From NCBI RefSeq assembly GCF_025860405.1, contig NZ_CP063795.1, positions 1 through 39,072 of the forward strand: a stretch of 39,072 nt of DNA. The letters run 5' to 3'. This document shows, piece by piece, positions 1-9,580 of the stretch. The notes under the pieces are model-generated. The model worked only from the letters and a program-made list of their open reading frames with translations, was not told the origin of the DNA and did not search any database. A program made the position numbers and the translations under genes. Each line of letters starts with the position of its first letter. Position 1 is the first letter of the stretch. The stretch comes from Tolypothrix sp. PCC 7712 (lineage in GTDB: Bacteria > Cyanobacteriota > Cyanobacteriia > Cyanobacteriales > Nostocaceae).

Positions 1-3000
1 AGATACAGAATTAAAATTTAAGCTCCGAATAATTATCCTAAAATTACTATTTTGAGTCCCACTTATAGAGTCAAAATTACCTTGAGCAGTAGCAATTTTA
101 TCACCATCAGGACTAAAACTCACACTGTATGCCTCAGAATAGGAATCACTTTTAAAAGCGTTTAGTAACTTCCCATCTATACTCCAAAGTTTGGTAGTAC
201 CATCATCACTAGCAGTAGCAATTTTTTTACCATCAGGATTAAAGCTTACACTGTGTACCCCACCATAAGTTTCAAAAGTGTTCAGTAACTCCCCATCTAT
301 ACTCCAAAGTTTAGCAGTACTATCAGCACTAGCAGTAGCAATTTTTTTACCATCAGGGCTAAACCTCACGCTGTACACAGGATAATTAGGATTATGTAAA
401 AAATCTTGAAGTAATTGACCGTCTATACTCCAAAGTTTAGCAGTACCATCAGCACTAGCAGTAGCAATTTTCTTACCATCAGGGCTAAATCTTAAATCCC
501 AAATTTCTACATTATCATCGGAAGTCTTGATAGTATTTATTGTTTTTGATATGAGAAATTTGTTACTATCAAAGTTAACTAATTTAACTTTCCCATCACT
601 ACAACCAATAGCAATTGTTCTAATATCAACAGGGCTAAAAATTACGCTCTTAACTCTATCATGCTTTAGCTTTATCAAATCTTTAAGAAATTTTCCTTTT
701 TTATCCCAAAGTTTGGCGCTGCCATCTTCACTTGCAGTGGCAATTATTTTTCCATCAGGGCTAAAACTTAGGCTATATACACGTTTTGAATGACCTCTCA
801 GAGTATGTATTAACCTACCGTTTGAATTCCAGACTGTGGCAGTACCATCAGCATTAGAGCTAGCAATTTTCTTGCCATCAGGGCTAAAAGTTATATTCCA
901 AATTAAACTACTTTGTATTGGAAATGATATTTGAAAATTTTCATTAAGCACACTCCAGAGTTTAGTAGTATTATCCTTACTAGCGGTAGCGAGTATCTTA
1001 CTATCAGCACTAAAAGCTATGCTGTAAATGGAAGCATCATGAGCTTTCAAAGTGTGAAGTAATTGACCCTTCTTATTCCAGAGTCTAGCAGTCCCATTAG
1101 TACTAGCAGTAGCGATTATTGTGCTGTCATGGTTAAAAGCTACACTGTGAATGGTTTCATTATATACTTTTAAAGTATGACGTAATTGACCATTCTTATC
1201 CCAGAGGCTAGCAGTACCATCAATGCTAGCAGTAGCAATCATTGTGCTGTCATAGTTAAAAATAATATTCCTAATTCTATTACTATGACCTTTAAAGCTA
1301 TTTAATAATTTACCATCTCTACTCCAAAGCTTGACAGTACCATCAGCACTAGCAGTAGCAATTATTTTGTCGTCAGAGCTAAAGCTGACGCTACCTAAAG
1401 ATGAGTTATCTTCAAATGTATGTATTAACTTATCGTTTATACCCCAGAGTTTTACCGTTTTGTCACTACTAGCAGTCGCAATTATCTTATTATTATGACT
1501 AAAACTTACATCACGTACAATACCAGAATGACCTTGAAAGTTACGTATTAACTTACCATTTATATCCCAGAGTTTAACAGTATTATCATCACTAGCAGTA
1601 GCAATCATCTTGCTATCATAACTAAAGGCTACACTACGTACATTACCAGAATGACCTTTAAGATTATGTAGTAACTCCCCATCTATACTCCAAAGTATAG
1701 CAGTACCGTCTCTACTAGCAGTAGCAATCATTTTTCCATCAGGACTGAAACTTACATCTGAGACCTCATCTTCATGTCCTTCTAATCGATTTTGCTCTTG
1801 TATTTGTTCTAAGACTTTTCTTAGCTGTTGAAAAGTCTGATTTTTGATAATCTCTGGTAGTATTTTAATGGTAGATAATTTATTAGTTGCTTCTAAGCTG
1901 GTAACTAATGCTCCAATCTGATCATCAGGAAAAATGGCTAGAGATTTTATATTTAGCTCGCTTATTTGGTTTATTGCTTTTACCTCAGCATATACAAAAT
2001 TTACTACTATTCCTGCCATTAGCAAAATAACGAGCAATACAACAAATCCAAAGCGAATTATTCGCTGTGCTTTACGTTGCGCCCTAATTAATGTCTGATT
2101 AGCCTCACTTAATATCCAACTCGCCTCTTTTTCTACTTCTAAAGCAGTTTGAACTTCTCGTTTATCCAACTCAAGGCTTGCTGTTAAGAATTGATAATCT
2201 AAATTGCTTAAGCTTTTATCCGCAGCCCACGCCTGTGCATCCCGTAATGCCTGCCCCCTCAAAAGTCGTGATTCATCCTGGCAATGAGAAGCTAACCATG
2301 CCGTGAAGGTCTCGGAATAAGGACGTAAGGAAGCTAACGCCTTATTTACCCATTCCAGATCAAATACATATGCGTAAATGCGATTATAAACTTTTAAACA
2401 GTTCTGCTGCTTGACAACTAACCCTGATAGCCGTAACTCAATTTGCTCAGAACTGCCATCGCCTGGAACTTCCCGCTGTTGCAAGATTTGCTGATAAAGA
2501 GCTAAAAGTTGGGCAGCACGCTGTTCATTACTTAACAGTCGGTCTCGAATTGTCTTTAAATGTTCTGGTTCATCTTGAGTTTCCCAATTTTCAATTAGTT
2601 TTGAGTTGACTAAGGTTTCAATCCAATTCTTTTCGTTACCAATTTGTATCGTAGCAGCAGAGGTAAGAACCAATTGACACAGTTTTTGAGTGAGAAAAGG
2701 TTGACCACCTGTCCAATTCAAAATCTCTTTTAGTAAAGCATCTGGATTACTAACAAATCCCGTTAATCCTCGGACTAAAGGAGTTACTTCATGCAACTGA
2801 AAACCTCTCAATTCAATGGTTTTACCAACATTGAAAGGGGTACGTTTTTTATCTTGAACCAAATCTGAAGCAGTCGCTACTCCCAATAGGACAAAAGTAA
2901 GGCGTGAGTATTCTGTTTTTTCAGAACGCTTGTTGTAGCATTCTCGAAGCAAAGCAAAAAAATCGTCTTTGAAATTTAAATTGAGAACGCTATCAATTTC

Positions 3001-3432
3001 ATCGATAAAAATAACAATGTTTTGCTGAATTTCTTCTAACAGCACTTCTTCAATAAAAACACTTAGACGATAGATAGGAGTAAGATACTCATGGTCTCGC
3101 CACCAAGTTCTTAAATTTATCTTTAACTTCAAGCTGCTCACCAGAGTGCCAATTAAGCTCGCATACCAACGATCTGGAGCCACTTGCTGAGTGCCAATTG
3201 CTGTAACATCAATAACAGCACAGGCAATACCCTCAGCTTGCAATCGCTGCATGGTGCGAACTCGCAAGCTTGACTTACCCATCTGTCGTGAGTTTAGTAC
3301 ATAACAAAACTCACCTGCTTTCAGCCCTTCATAAAGCTCAGAGTCTGCCTGTCGCTCTACATAGGTTGGAGCATTTGGTGGTAAACTACCCCCAATTTGA
3401 TATTTGTAATCTAAGTTTTGGAATTTATTCAT
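1..3432 (-). CDS. STAND-like ATPase with transmembrane helix and WD40 repeats (C-terminus beyond window)
   Basis: The frame from the ATG at 3432 stays open to base 1, so at least 1144 residues are present and the C-terminus is missing. Residues about 20-330 form the cyanobacterial AAA-like (STAND/AAA_35-type) ATPase: a P-loop reading NSRQMGKSSL (Lys53) and an acidic DEID Walker B near residue 144. A hydrophobic helix lies at about residues 458-482. From about residue 550 there are roughly fourteen WD40 repeats of 40-43 residues, each with an FSPDG-like core followed by IATAS-like strands. Such proteins use the propeller as sensor or scaffold and the ATPase as a switch. The gene starts 9 nt after the stop of the HTH-TIR-ATPase gene (3442-5304), whose ATPase core is related, so they are probably co-transcribed and may work together. 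The trigger and output are unknown. A signalling or conflict (defence) role is inferred. Confidence 0.9.
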   Translation of the reverse strand, partial: MNKFQNLDYKYQIGGSLPPNAPTYVERQADSELYEGLKAGEFCYVLNSRQMGKSSLRVRTMQRLQAEGIACAVIDVTAIGTQQVAPDRWYASLIGTLVSSLKLKINLRTWWRDHEYLTPIYRLSVFIEEVLLEEIQQNIVIFIDEIDSVLNLNFKDDFFALLRECYNKRSEKTEYSRLTFVLLGVATASDLVQDKKRTPFNVGKTIELRGFQLHEVTPLVRGLTGFVSNPDALLKEILNWTGGQPFLTQKLCQLVLTSAATIQIGNEKNWIETLVNSKLIENWETQDEPEHLKTIRDRLLSNEQRAAQLLALYQQILQQREVPGDGSSEQIELRLSGLVVKQQNCLKVYNRIYAYVFDLEWVNKALASLRPYSETFTAWLASHCQDESRLLRGQALRDAQAWAADKSLSNLDYQFLTASLELDKREVQTALEVEKEASWILSEANQTLIRAQRKAQRIIRFGFVVLLVILLMAGIVVNFVYAEVKAINQISELNIKSLAIFPDDQIGALVTSLEATNKLSTIKILPEIIKNQTFQQLRKVLEQIQEQNRLEGHEDEVSDVSFSPDGKMIATASRDGTAILWSIDGELLHNLKGHSGNVRSVAFSYDSKMIATASDDNTVKLWDINGKLIRNFQGHSGIVRDVSFSHNNKIIATASSDKTVKLWGINDKLIHTFEDNSSLGSVSFSSDDKIIATASADGTVKLWSRDGKLLNSFKGHSNRIRNIIFNYDSTMIATASIDGTASLWDKNGQLRHTLKVYNETIHSVAFNHDSTIIATASTNGTARLWNKKGQLLHTLKAHDASIYSIAFSADSKILATASKDNTTKLWSVLNENFQISFPIQSSLIWNITFSPDGKKIASSNADGTATVWNSNGRLIHTLRGHSKRVYSLSFSPDGKIIATASEDGSAKLWDKKGKFLKDLIKLKHDRVKSVIFSPVDIRTIAIGCSDGKVKLVNFDSNKFLISKTINTIKTSDDNVEIWDLRFSPDGKKIATASADGTAKLWSIDGQLLQDFLHNPNYPVYSVRFSPDGKKIATASADSTAKLWSIDGELLNTFETYGGVHSVSFNPDGKKIATASDDGTTKLWSIDGKLLNAFKSDSYSEAYSVSFSPDGDKIATAQGNFDSISGTQNSNFRIIIRSLNFNSVS

Positions 3433-3441
3433 AGATCAAGT

Positions 3442-5304
3442 TCACGTTTCCATGTCAGTAAATGGCAAACGTTGTTGGAAATATTGGCGATACAAATCGC
3501 AGCGTGGTATTACATGATTACCTTCCTTCTTTACCATACCCATACTGTATAATTTAAATGCCAGTGTTGGTTTTAATTCCACAGGTTTGTTTGTAGCAAC
3601 TACCTCGCTAAATGCGGCTCCTAACTCTGGATACTGTTCCAGATTCCACAAGTGGCGTCGCAAATGATCACTATAAGGTCCGGCTTCAGTAGGAGCCGTT
3701 TGCAGCAATTGTGCAAGCGTGATGTCATTATGAGTGATGTGATACATCGCCAACCGCACTAAGTATGGTTGTCCACCCACTAGGTTCATTAATTGCTGTA
3801 TATGGTCAGTCTCCCAATCTAGCCGATGCCGCTGGGCTAAATCTTTTACTTGCTCCAAGCTAAATTCTGGTAAATCAATCGCTAGCCCTACATTGAATGG
3901 TGATTGATTGATGTTCATGGGAATATAAACTTCTGTCGAATGCACCACCACTAACCGAAGCTTTTTCCATATGTCGCTACTATAATCGCCATACTTAGCT
4001 TTTTCATACCAAGCTCGTAGAAGACCAAAAAAGTCGTTGGCAATTTCTGGATATGAAAAAATTCTATCAACTTCATCTAAACCAATAGCTACACAGTTAT
4101 CAGTTTTTGCTAGTAAATAATCTTCAAAGTATGTAGTAGTGTTATAGCTGCTATCAAAGATATCATCCCAATAATCAGCTAACTGATTCGGCAACCGCAG
4201 ACTTTGACCTATGCAAGCACAGAACCAGCGTAAGAATCTATCTAGACTAGTGAAAACCTCAGATGAGGCAAGTTGGAAACTCAGGGTAACTGTGCGACAG
4301 CCTTGCTCTCTTGCTTGATACAAAATCCGTGCCATTAACGAAGTTTTTCCCATCTGTCTGGGTGCTTTAATACGGATCAGGGCACCTGGTTGCAAAACTT
4401 CTTGGTAACAGCGAGTTTCGATTGGAGGGCGTTCTATATAAAAGGCAGAAGCAAGTCCAACTTGACCCACAGGCAGTTCTGGCTCTGCAACTGGTAAAGG
4501 GCGTTCCTCGGCTATTACTATTGGCAAAGGGGATACTGCTGACAATGCCTCTAAAGGTTTATCTTTTACCTGTACTTGGTCTCCTGCTAGCAGGTTTATA
4601 ATTACTTGAACAAGTTTTGGAGTATCGGTAGGTGTTCTCCACTCCCACGCTTGAACTCCCTGTAGGTAGCCGCGCAGGTCATGGTTTAAAGTCTTACTTT
4701 CACCTATATGAATGGGTACAATCTGTAGTTTGCGGTTGGGTCTAGCAGTTTGTAAATCTCTAGCTCGCCGAATTCCTTCAGTGACCATTTCGCTGACAGA
4801 TGCTTGAGGGGATAATAAGAATACTAAGCAATCGCACTGCTCCAATTCTTCATCAAAGCGGTGTCGCCAGTCTGTTTCATTCTCCTTTTTAAGAAACACT
4901 CTTTTTCCGTCTGCTTTCAAGCTTTCACTTATTTGCTGAGCCACGCTAAAATCTGGCTCTTGTATGCAATGACTAATAAAAACTCTAGCGCTATGTACTC
5001 TGTTAATGTTCCAATTAGTTCTTATTTGTTCTGGCTCTAAGTTTCGTTGGGGGGGATACCACTCATGGGAAGCAACAATATCTGTTGGTGCCAAATCTAG
5101 AGCATGAGCAATTTTCTCGATCGCATCTCTCTGTACCTTGTACCCCCAGTGAGGATTGAGTAGTCGCTTGACCTGATCAATACTTACATCTGCTTGGGTG
5201 GCAAGCTCTTCTTGGGTGTAACCTTTTTCGTTCATTCTTGATTGTAGCTTTTTCACACCTTCATTGCTAGCCAAAAAACCACGACGTCTACTCTTCTGAG
5301 TCAT
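3442..5304 (-). CDS. HTH-TIR-STAND ATPase fusion protein
   Basis: This 620-residue protein has three modules. Residues 16-75 are an XRE-like helix-turn-helix. Residues 105-220 are a TIR domain with the first strand ARVFISH and a glutamate pair in SVSEMVTEG (Glu172/Glu176), one of which could be the NADase catalytic residue. Residues 285-600 are an AAA-like STAND ATPase with P-loop APRQMGKTSL (Lys320) and Walker B ending LDEVD (Asp410-Glu411). TIR domains in bacteria often hydrolyse NAD+ on activation, and STAND ATPases act as ligand-gated switches. An N-terminal DNA-binding domain could make this autoregulatory or a DNA sensor. It is followed after 9 nt by the ATPase-WD40 gene, probably as one operon. 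A defence or stress-signalling role is inferred. The TIR could instead be a non-enzymatic interaction module, because the catalytic glutamate assignment is uncertain. Confidence 0.9.
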   Translation of the reverse strand: MTQKSRRRGFLASNEGVKKLQSRMNEKGYTQEELATQADVSIDQVKRLLNPHWGYKVQRDAIEKIAHALDLAPTDIVASHEWYPPQRNLEPEQIRTNWNINRVHSARVFISHCIQEPDFSVAQQISESLKADGKRVFLKKENETDWRHRFDEELEQCDCLVFLLSPQASVSEMVTEGIRRARDLQTARPNRKLQIVPIHIGESKTLNHDLRGYLQGVQAWEWRTPTDTPKLVQVIINLLAGDQVQVKDKPLEALSAVSPLPIVIAEERPLPVAEPELPVGQVGLASAFYIERPPIETRCYQEVLQPGALIRIKAPRQMGKTSLMARILYQAREQGCRTVTLSFQLASSEVFTSLDRFLRWFCACIGQSLRLPNQLADYWDDIFDSSYNTTTYFEDYLLAKTDNCVAIGLDEVDRIFSYPEIANDFFGLLRAWYEKAKYGDYSSDIWKKLRLVVVHSTEVYIPMNINQSPFNVGLAIDLPEFSLEQVKDLAQRHRLDWETDHIQQLMNLVGGQPYLVRLAMYHITHNDITLAQLLQTAPTEAGPYSDHLRRHLWNLEQYPELGAAFSEVVATNKPVELKPTLAFKLYSMGMVKKEGNHVIPRCDLYRQYFQQRLPFTDMET

Positions 5305-5776
5305 AACAGGAATTTATCTCAGGTTTCAGAAACTCGTAAGTCAGATAATTATACCAATTGTCTAAAGGGCGAATAAATGATTTTAACTAATTGCATTTAA
5401 CTGCCCTTTTAGTCACAAAAACTAGTAAATTATGTAATTTAATTAACTATTAATGTTAATTAATTGAGTAAAAAATATTTTTTACTATTTGCATTTAACA
5501 GCATTAATTTGCCCTGGTGGGGTAATACCTTACTCAAATATTCTGAAAACAAGAAGCGACACAATCCTGCAATTCAACCTCTAATGAATACACATAAATT
5601 AGATTTACTTTTACCGATACGACAAAAGCTCGATGCTAATGCCAAACAAAAAACTCAGGTAGCAAAGTTGACTCTTTGTTTAGTCAGCAGGAAAGAAAAA
5701 TGATTGCTATAGCAAAGCGCTTGATCGCTCCGTCATGCTCAAGGTATTCAAAAAAAAATAAATATTAGGAGAAAGT
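5305..5776. other. Intergenic region between divergent genes
   Basis: This AT-rich stretch of about 470 bp separates the minus-strand HTH-TIR gene from the plus-strand AraC-type gene and must carry both promoters. A TTG-initiated 79-codon plus-strand frame (5464-5703) lies in it, but it has no visible ribosome binding site and no recognisable protein signature, so it is not called as a gene. No clear hairpin terminator or operator was seen. Confidence 0.5.
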
Positions 5777-6337
5777 ATGAGCAATATTTTATTAATTGAT
5801 GAACCACCTGCAACAAAAAAACTCTTAATGAAATGCTTGGAAACAGGAGGTTTTGAGGTAATTATCACAGAAAATGGTCTTGTTAATGTTCAGTTAGTGC
5901 ATCAGAAATTCTCTACTACAACCGAAAGTAAAAAAACAAATACTCAGAAGTCCATATTTCCATCGATTCCCCGACTGCGTGAAGTTTTCGAGTTCATTGA
6001 ATTGAATTATCATCAAAGCATTAGATTAAAAGAAGTAGCTCAAGCAGTTGGTTATTCCTCAGCTTATTTAACCGACTTAGTGCGAAGACTTACCGGAAAA
6101 ACCGTCAATAATTGGATTATCGAGCGCCGACTTGCTGCTGCAAGTACCTTACTTTTAGAAACCAATTACTCCGTTGATGAGATTGCTTTAAAAATTGGCT
6201 ATCAAAATATTAATCATTTCTACTGTCAGTTTCGTGATTACTATAAAAATACGCCCTGTGGTTGGAGAAAAATACAACACTGTAAACAAGGTCAGAACCA
6301 AATACTGCAACCAGCATTAGAAGATATTGCTAGTTAA
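5777..6337 (+). CDS. AraC-family regulator with degenerate receiver-like N-terminus
   Basis: A 186-residue protein with a clear ribosome binding site (TAGGAG, about 5 nt before the ATG). Residues 1-35 resemble the first strand and helix of a CheY-like receiver (MSNILLIDEPP start). The region then runs straight into a linker, so the receiver is cut short and the usual phospho-acceptor aspartate near residue 53 is absent. Residues 65-170 are a full AraC/XylS DNA-binding domain with two helix-turn-helix units; the second includes VDEIALKIGYQNINHFYCQF. It probably controls a nearby promoter, possibly that of the patatin gene 131 bp downstream. A truncated receiver suggests phosphorylation-independent control. 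The target is unknown. Confidence 0.88.
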   Translation: MSNILLIDEPPATKKLLMKCLETGGFEVIITENGLVNVQLVHQKFSTTTESKKTNTQKSIFPSIPRLREVFEFIELNYHQSIRLKEVAQAVGYSSAYLTDLVRRLTGKTVNNWIIERRLAAASTLLLETNYSVDEIALKIGYQNINHFYCQFRDYYKNTPCGWRKIQHCKQGQNQILQPALEDIAS

Positions 6338-6468
6338 ACTAATAGATTTAAGACTCATTAACTACTCTCAGCAGAAGAAAACAACAACTAGTCAGATTCT
6401 TTGTTGTGTAGAATAGCACTTCCCATTCGATTCATTGGAAGTCGGCGGGCGCAGGAGAACTTTTTTCC

Positions 6469-7773
6469 ATGCACCATGCCCTAAAACTTCATACCAAACC
6501 TTCTAAACAACCAAAATCAAATATTAATATGTATTGCTCTAATAAATACAGGATTTTTTCTTGCGATGGTGGTGGATTTAGAGGATATCTAACCTCACTG
6601 ATTCTTGAAAGTATTGAAAAAAAAATAAATAACAAAATTGCAGTATTACAAATGAAAAACAATGCTAGCGGTCAAAAGCTTGGCGACTATTTTGAAATGT
6701 ATGCTGGCACATCAACTGGAGCATTAATTGCCTGCGGACTTGCAAAAGGGTTAAGTGCAAAGGAAATCAAAAATATATACTGCAAAGACGGAGAAAAAAT
6801 ATTTCCTAACTTAAATATCTGGAAGGAAGTGCGGTATAGAGCCGCCCAATTCCTGAGTGCTTTTACTATTCAAAGCTTAACAGGAATGACATCCAAGCAT
6901 CACTTTTGGTTAAGCAAGCCTTTATTTGATGGAACCGAATTACAAAAGGCTATTGAGGACGTTTTTGGTCAAGACACTCACTTCGGAGATTTAGCACAGA
7001 ATAAAAGAATAATTATTACTAGCTATGATGTTTGGAATTCCTTGCCAGTTATTTTTGATAACCAAAACGAAGAACATCAATCACTGAAAATAGTTGATAT
7101 TCTCTTAGCATCTGCTGCTTATCCCGGTGGATTTCCTGCCCATAGTATCTCAAATCCGTCTTTCATAAAACACCAAACCAAACTTGGAAGCTCAAAATCT
7201 AATGACGATGGCTTTCCATTAGTTGACGGAGGTTTGGTCGCTAATAATCCAGCATTGCTGGCTCTTGCAGAGTACTGTAAATACAAAAAAAATAATCCTC
7301 AAATTCCCGATGCAGTTATTCTGGCTACTTTTGGTACTGGAAAGCTCGCTCTGAGATTCAACTTAAAGCAAACAAAAACTATGGGACTACTTGATTGGAC
7401 TTTTCCTTTTGGTAATCCCTTATCAGAAGTCATTTTTGGAGGTTACTCAAGACTTACTGACAATATTGCTTCATCATTGCTTAAAGACTACATCAATAAA
7501 GATGGTGTAGACAACTATTTCAGATTCCAACCGTACATTGAGACTATCGAAAACCAATCTTCAACGGTTTCTCCTAATCCTGATTCAGTATTTATTACTC
7601 CTCAAGAACGAAAACAATTTGAGAGTGCAACGTTTCAGCACAGTTCAAAAAATGTCTTAGAAAAGATTGCTGACAAGTATCTGACTGAAAAGTTAGAAAA
7701 CTCAAATACTTCAAACAATCAGCAAATACAGGTTACCCAAAGAATAGAGAAATTGGTCATAAATCTCTTGTAA
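6469..7773 (+). CDS. Patatin-like phospholipase
   Basis: A 434-residue patatin-family lipid acyl hydrolase. The oxyanion-hole motif DGGGFRG is at residues 33-39, the nucleophile elbow GTSTG at 80-84 (Ser82), and the catalytic aspartate in DGG at 253-255, so the Ser-Asp dyad is intact. Patatins cleave phospholipid or glycolipid acyl chains. In bacteria they act as lipases, secreted toxins or membrane-attacking defence effectors. No signal peptide is visible, which favours a cytoplasmic or inner-membrane substrate. The chosen start has AGGAG 11 nt upstream; an internal Met at residue 21 (6529) is an alternative. No cyclic-nucleotide synthase lies beside it, so it is not an obvious CBASS effector. 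Proximity to the TIR/STAND pair may or may not be functional. Confidence 0.9.
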   Translation: MHHALKLHTKPSKQPKSNINMYCSNKYRIFSCDGGGFRGYLTSLILESIEKKINNKIAVLQMKNNASGQKLGDYFEMYAGTSTGALIACGLAKGLSAKEIKNIYCKDGEKIFPNLNIWKEVRYRAAQFLSAFTIQSLTGMTSKHHFWLSKPLFDGTELQKAIEDVFGQDTHFGDLAQNKRIIITSYDVWNSLPVIFDNQNEEHQSLKIVDILLASAAYPGGFPAHSISNPSFIKHQTKLGSSKSNDDGFPLVDGGLVANNPALLALAEYCKYKKNNPQIPDAVILATFGTGKLALRFNLKQTKTMGLLDWTFPFGNPLSEVIFGGYSRLTDNIASSLLKDYINKDGVDNYFRFQPYIETIENQSSTVSPNPDSVFITPQERKQFESATFQHSSKNVLEKIADKYLTEKLENSNTSNNQQIQVTQRIEKLVINLL

Positions 7774-7798
7774 TTTAGCTGCTGAAAAAAAGTTTTTG

Positions 7799-7939
7799 AT
7801 GGTAAAAGTATACCGATGTTTTGGAGCCGTCAATGTTCTCCAGAAAGTAATTAAGGAATTCAAATCTTGCGGTGTCGAAGTTGATGGATGGGGGTATAGA
7901 GTTTTGTATAGATACAGGTCGGGACTGTTAAAAAACTAA
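7799..7939 (+). CDS. Possible small protein, 46 residues, unrecognised
   Basis: A short ATG-to-TAA frame starting 26 bp after the patatin stop codon. It encodes a basic, aromatic-rich peptide (several Tyr, Arg and Val; GWGYRVLYRYR near the end). No domain is recognised and the ribosome binding site is weak. It could be a remnant of a longer gene or chance. It is recorded only because the frame fills much of an otherwise empty gap. Confidence 0.2.
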   Translation: MVKVYRCFGAVNVLQKVIKEFKSCGVEVDGWGYRVLYRYRSGLLKN

Positions 7940-7994
7940 GTCTCCCGCGCAGCCTTAAGAGAACAAAATTTTTCTGCTGTTAAATATAAGGAAA

Positions 7995-8966
7995 CTAGCG
8001 ATTTTTCCGCCTACTATAAGGTACATTCAGTAAATCAATCGCTCGTTTCTTAGCCGCTTCCCCACGCCGATCATACTTACTTGTAGTACTTGGCGACGCA
8101 TGACCTGCAAGTTTAGCTACCGTGACGATATCTGCACCCGCATCCAATAGATTACCGATAAAAGTTCTTCTAAAATCATGAGGTGTAAACGCATCCACAT
8201 CGGCTCTTTCCCCGCGTCGTTGCAATGCTCGCAATACCCCCTGCTCACTCATCCGCTTTGGAATAATTTTCTGTGCCTTATTTAAAGGATAAAAAAGCGG
8301 CCCCGGTGCTTTACCTCGAATCAGCAACCAATCAAGGACTGCTTGCACACCAGCTTCAGGTAAATACACAATTCTTTCCTTCCGCCCTTTAGCTTCCCTT
8401 ATTGTCAATGACCGAGTACGCGGCTTAAAATCATTCAAATCAAGAAATGTTATCTCACTGCGACGCAACCCTACCGTCAAAACTGCCAGCAGTGCTGCAT
8501 CTCTGCGACCCAATGTTGAATCATCTTGAATACAATCATCCCAAAGTGCAGAAATTTCTTCAGGATCGAGTTCGCGCCCTTTCAATAAACTCTGTCCCCG
8601 CACAGACTCAATATCAGCCGCTCGTCCATACTCATCCGTGGACATTAACCCCAAACGCCATGCTTCCTTAAGCGTCCGCCGTAATGCACATAGCATCTTA
8701 TTCGCCATCGCCGGACTGTATTTTTCCATCAGCACCGACCTCACCGCAGCTGTATGCTGGTAACGCAACTTTGACCAATCCAAAGTACTTGCATCACAAG
8801 TGTCATTGGTCAACAACCGGGCGATCGCATTTAACGCTTCGCGCATTGTCCGCCGGGAACCCTCACCCAGACTGTTGAGATAAACTTCAGCTGGGTGCAT
8901 AGTTAGCGGTACTGGTTCAGTTAACGCCAGCGACTCTGGATTAAAATTGGATGCGATCGCTTTCAC
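7995..8966 (-). CDS. Tyrosine recombinase (integrase, Xer-like)
   Basis: A 323-residue site-specific recombinase with an N-terminal SAM-like core-binding domain (about residues 22-115) and a C-terminal catalytic domain. The active-site set is complete: Arg168 (GLRRSE), Lys193 (AKGRKER), HDFR at 263-266, His289 (LAGHAS) and the nucleophile Tyr298 (TTSKYDRR). The start is a GTG (8964-8966); an in-frame ATG at Met23 (MHPAEVYL) is a plausible alternative. It lies downstream of the parA and RHH genes on the same strand, about 160 bp apart. A role in resolving plasmid multimers, helping segregation, is the likeliest. Integration is possible, but no att pair was found. Confidence 0.93.
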   Translation of the reverse strand: MKAIASNFNPESLALTEPVPLTMHPAEVYLNSLGEGSRRTMREALNAIARLLTNDTCDASTLDWSKLRYQHTAAVRSVLMEKYSPAMANKMLCALRRTLKEAWRLGLMSTDEYGRAADIESVRGQSLLKGRELDPEEISALWDDCIQDDSTLGRRDAALLAVLTVGLRRSEITFLDLNDFKPRTRSLTIREAKGRKERIVYLPEAGVQAVLDWLLIRGKAPGPLFYPLNKAQKIIPKRMSEQGVLRALQRRGERADVDAFTPHDFRRTFIGNLLDAGADIVTVAKLAGHASPSTTSKYDRRGEAAKKRAIDLLNVPYSRRKNR

Positions 8967-9130
8967 GGGCTTTTAGGTAGAAGCTTTAACTACATCCTCC
9001 AACAATTGTCCTACAACCACAACCCTTTCAGCCCCTATGGATTGCGTGAAGTGTTTTTCTCTCCACCCATTAGGGCTGTAAGGCGCACTACATCTAGATA
9101 TTGTGTCTGTGTCTGCTATTGGACTGATTG

Positions 9131-9556
9131 CTACTTGAGCTTTTTAGCCAAATTAGCTAAACGAGTCATGCTAGAGCGAATATTACCTGCTTCTTTGCGA
9201 GCCTTCAGGCGTTTTTTAGCTTCTTTTAGCACTTGGTTCATGACTGAATCTTTTTCTTTGCAGGTAACATAAAAAGCTTCCAAGAGCGTTTCAACTGTGA
9301 TTTTTTCTTGGCTGCATAATTCATCGAGTTCTTGCTTGATTTCTACTTCCAAACGCACAGGTAATCTAGGGGCAATTTCCGGAAAGTTGGCTAGTTGCTC
9401 TTCTAATCTTGCCAGTTCCGAAACAGAGCTATCAGCAGTTGATGTTTCATCAACATCAGGGGTAAGTGATTCCTGCTCTTGTGGAGCTAACACATCTTCT
9501 CGTGGTGCAACTGTTGGTGCAACCGCTCTATTTCTGATTTCGTCTAGAATATTCAT
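9131..9556 (-). CDS. ParB-like ribbon-helix-helix partition protein (candidate)
   Basis: A 141-residue protein 24 bp downstream of the ParA gene on the same strand. Residues 1-60 are acidic and low-complexity, probably a flexible arm. Residues about 62-100 fit a ribbon-helix-helix fold (strand RLPVRLEVEI followed by two helices). The C-terminus is a basic helix rich in Lys and Arg. In type Ib-like partition systems a small RHH protein binds the centromere and stimulates the ParA ATPase, often through a flexible N-terminal arm, which matches this size, order and composition. The likely binding site is the palindromic region upstream of parA. Function is inferred from position and fold pattern. 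Confidence 0.75.
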   Translation of the reverse strand: MNILDEIRNRAVAPTVAPREDVLAPQEQESLTPDVDETSTADSSVSELARLEEQLANFPEIAPRLPVRLEVEIKQELDELCSQEKITVETLLEAFYVTCKEKDSVMNQVLKEAKKRLKARKEAGNIRSSMTRLANLAKKLK

Positions 9557-9580
9557 GTTTTTAGCTAATAGTAAAATTTA

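Noticed and set aside
5464..5703. 79-codon plus-strand frame
   Set aside because: TTG start, no ribosome binding site and no recognisable protein pattern; it lies in an AT-rich intergenic region.
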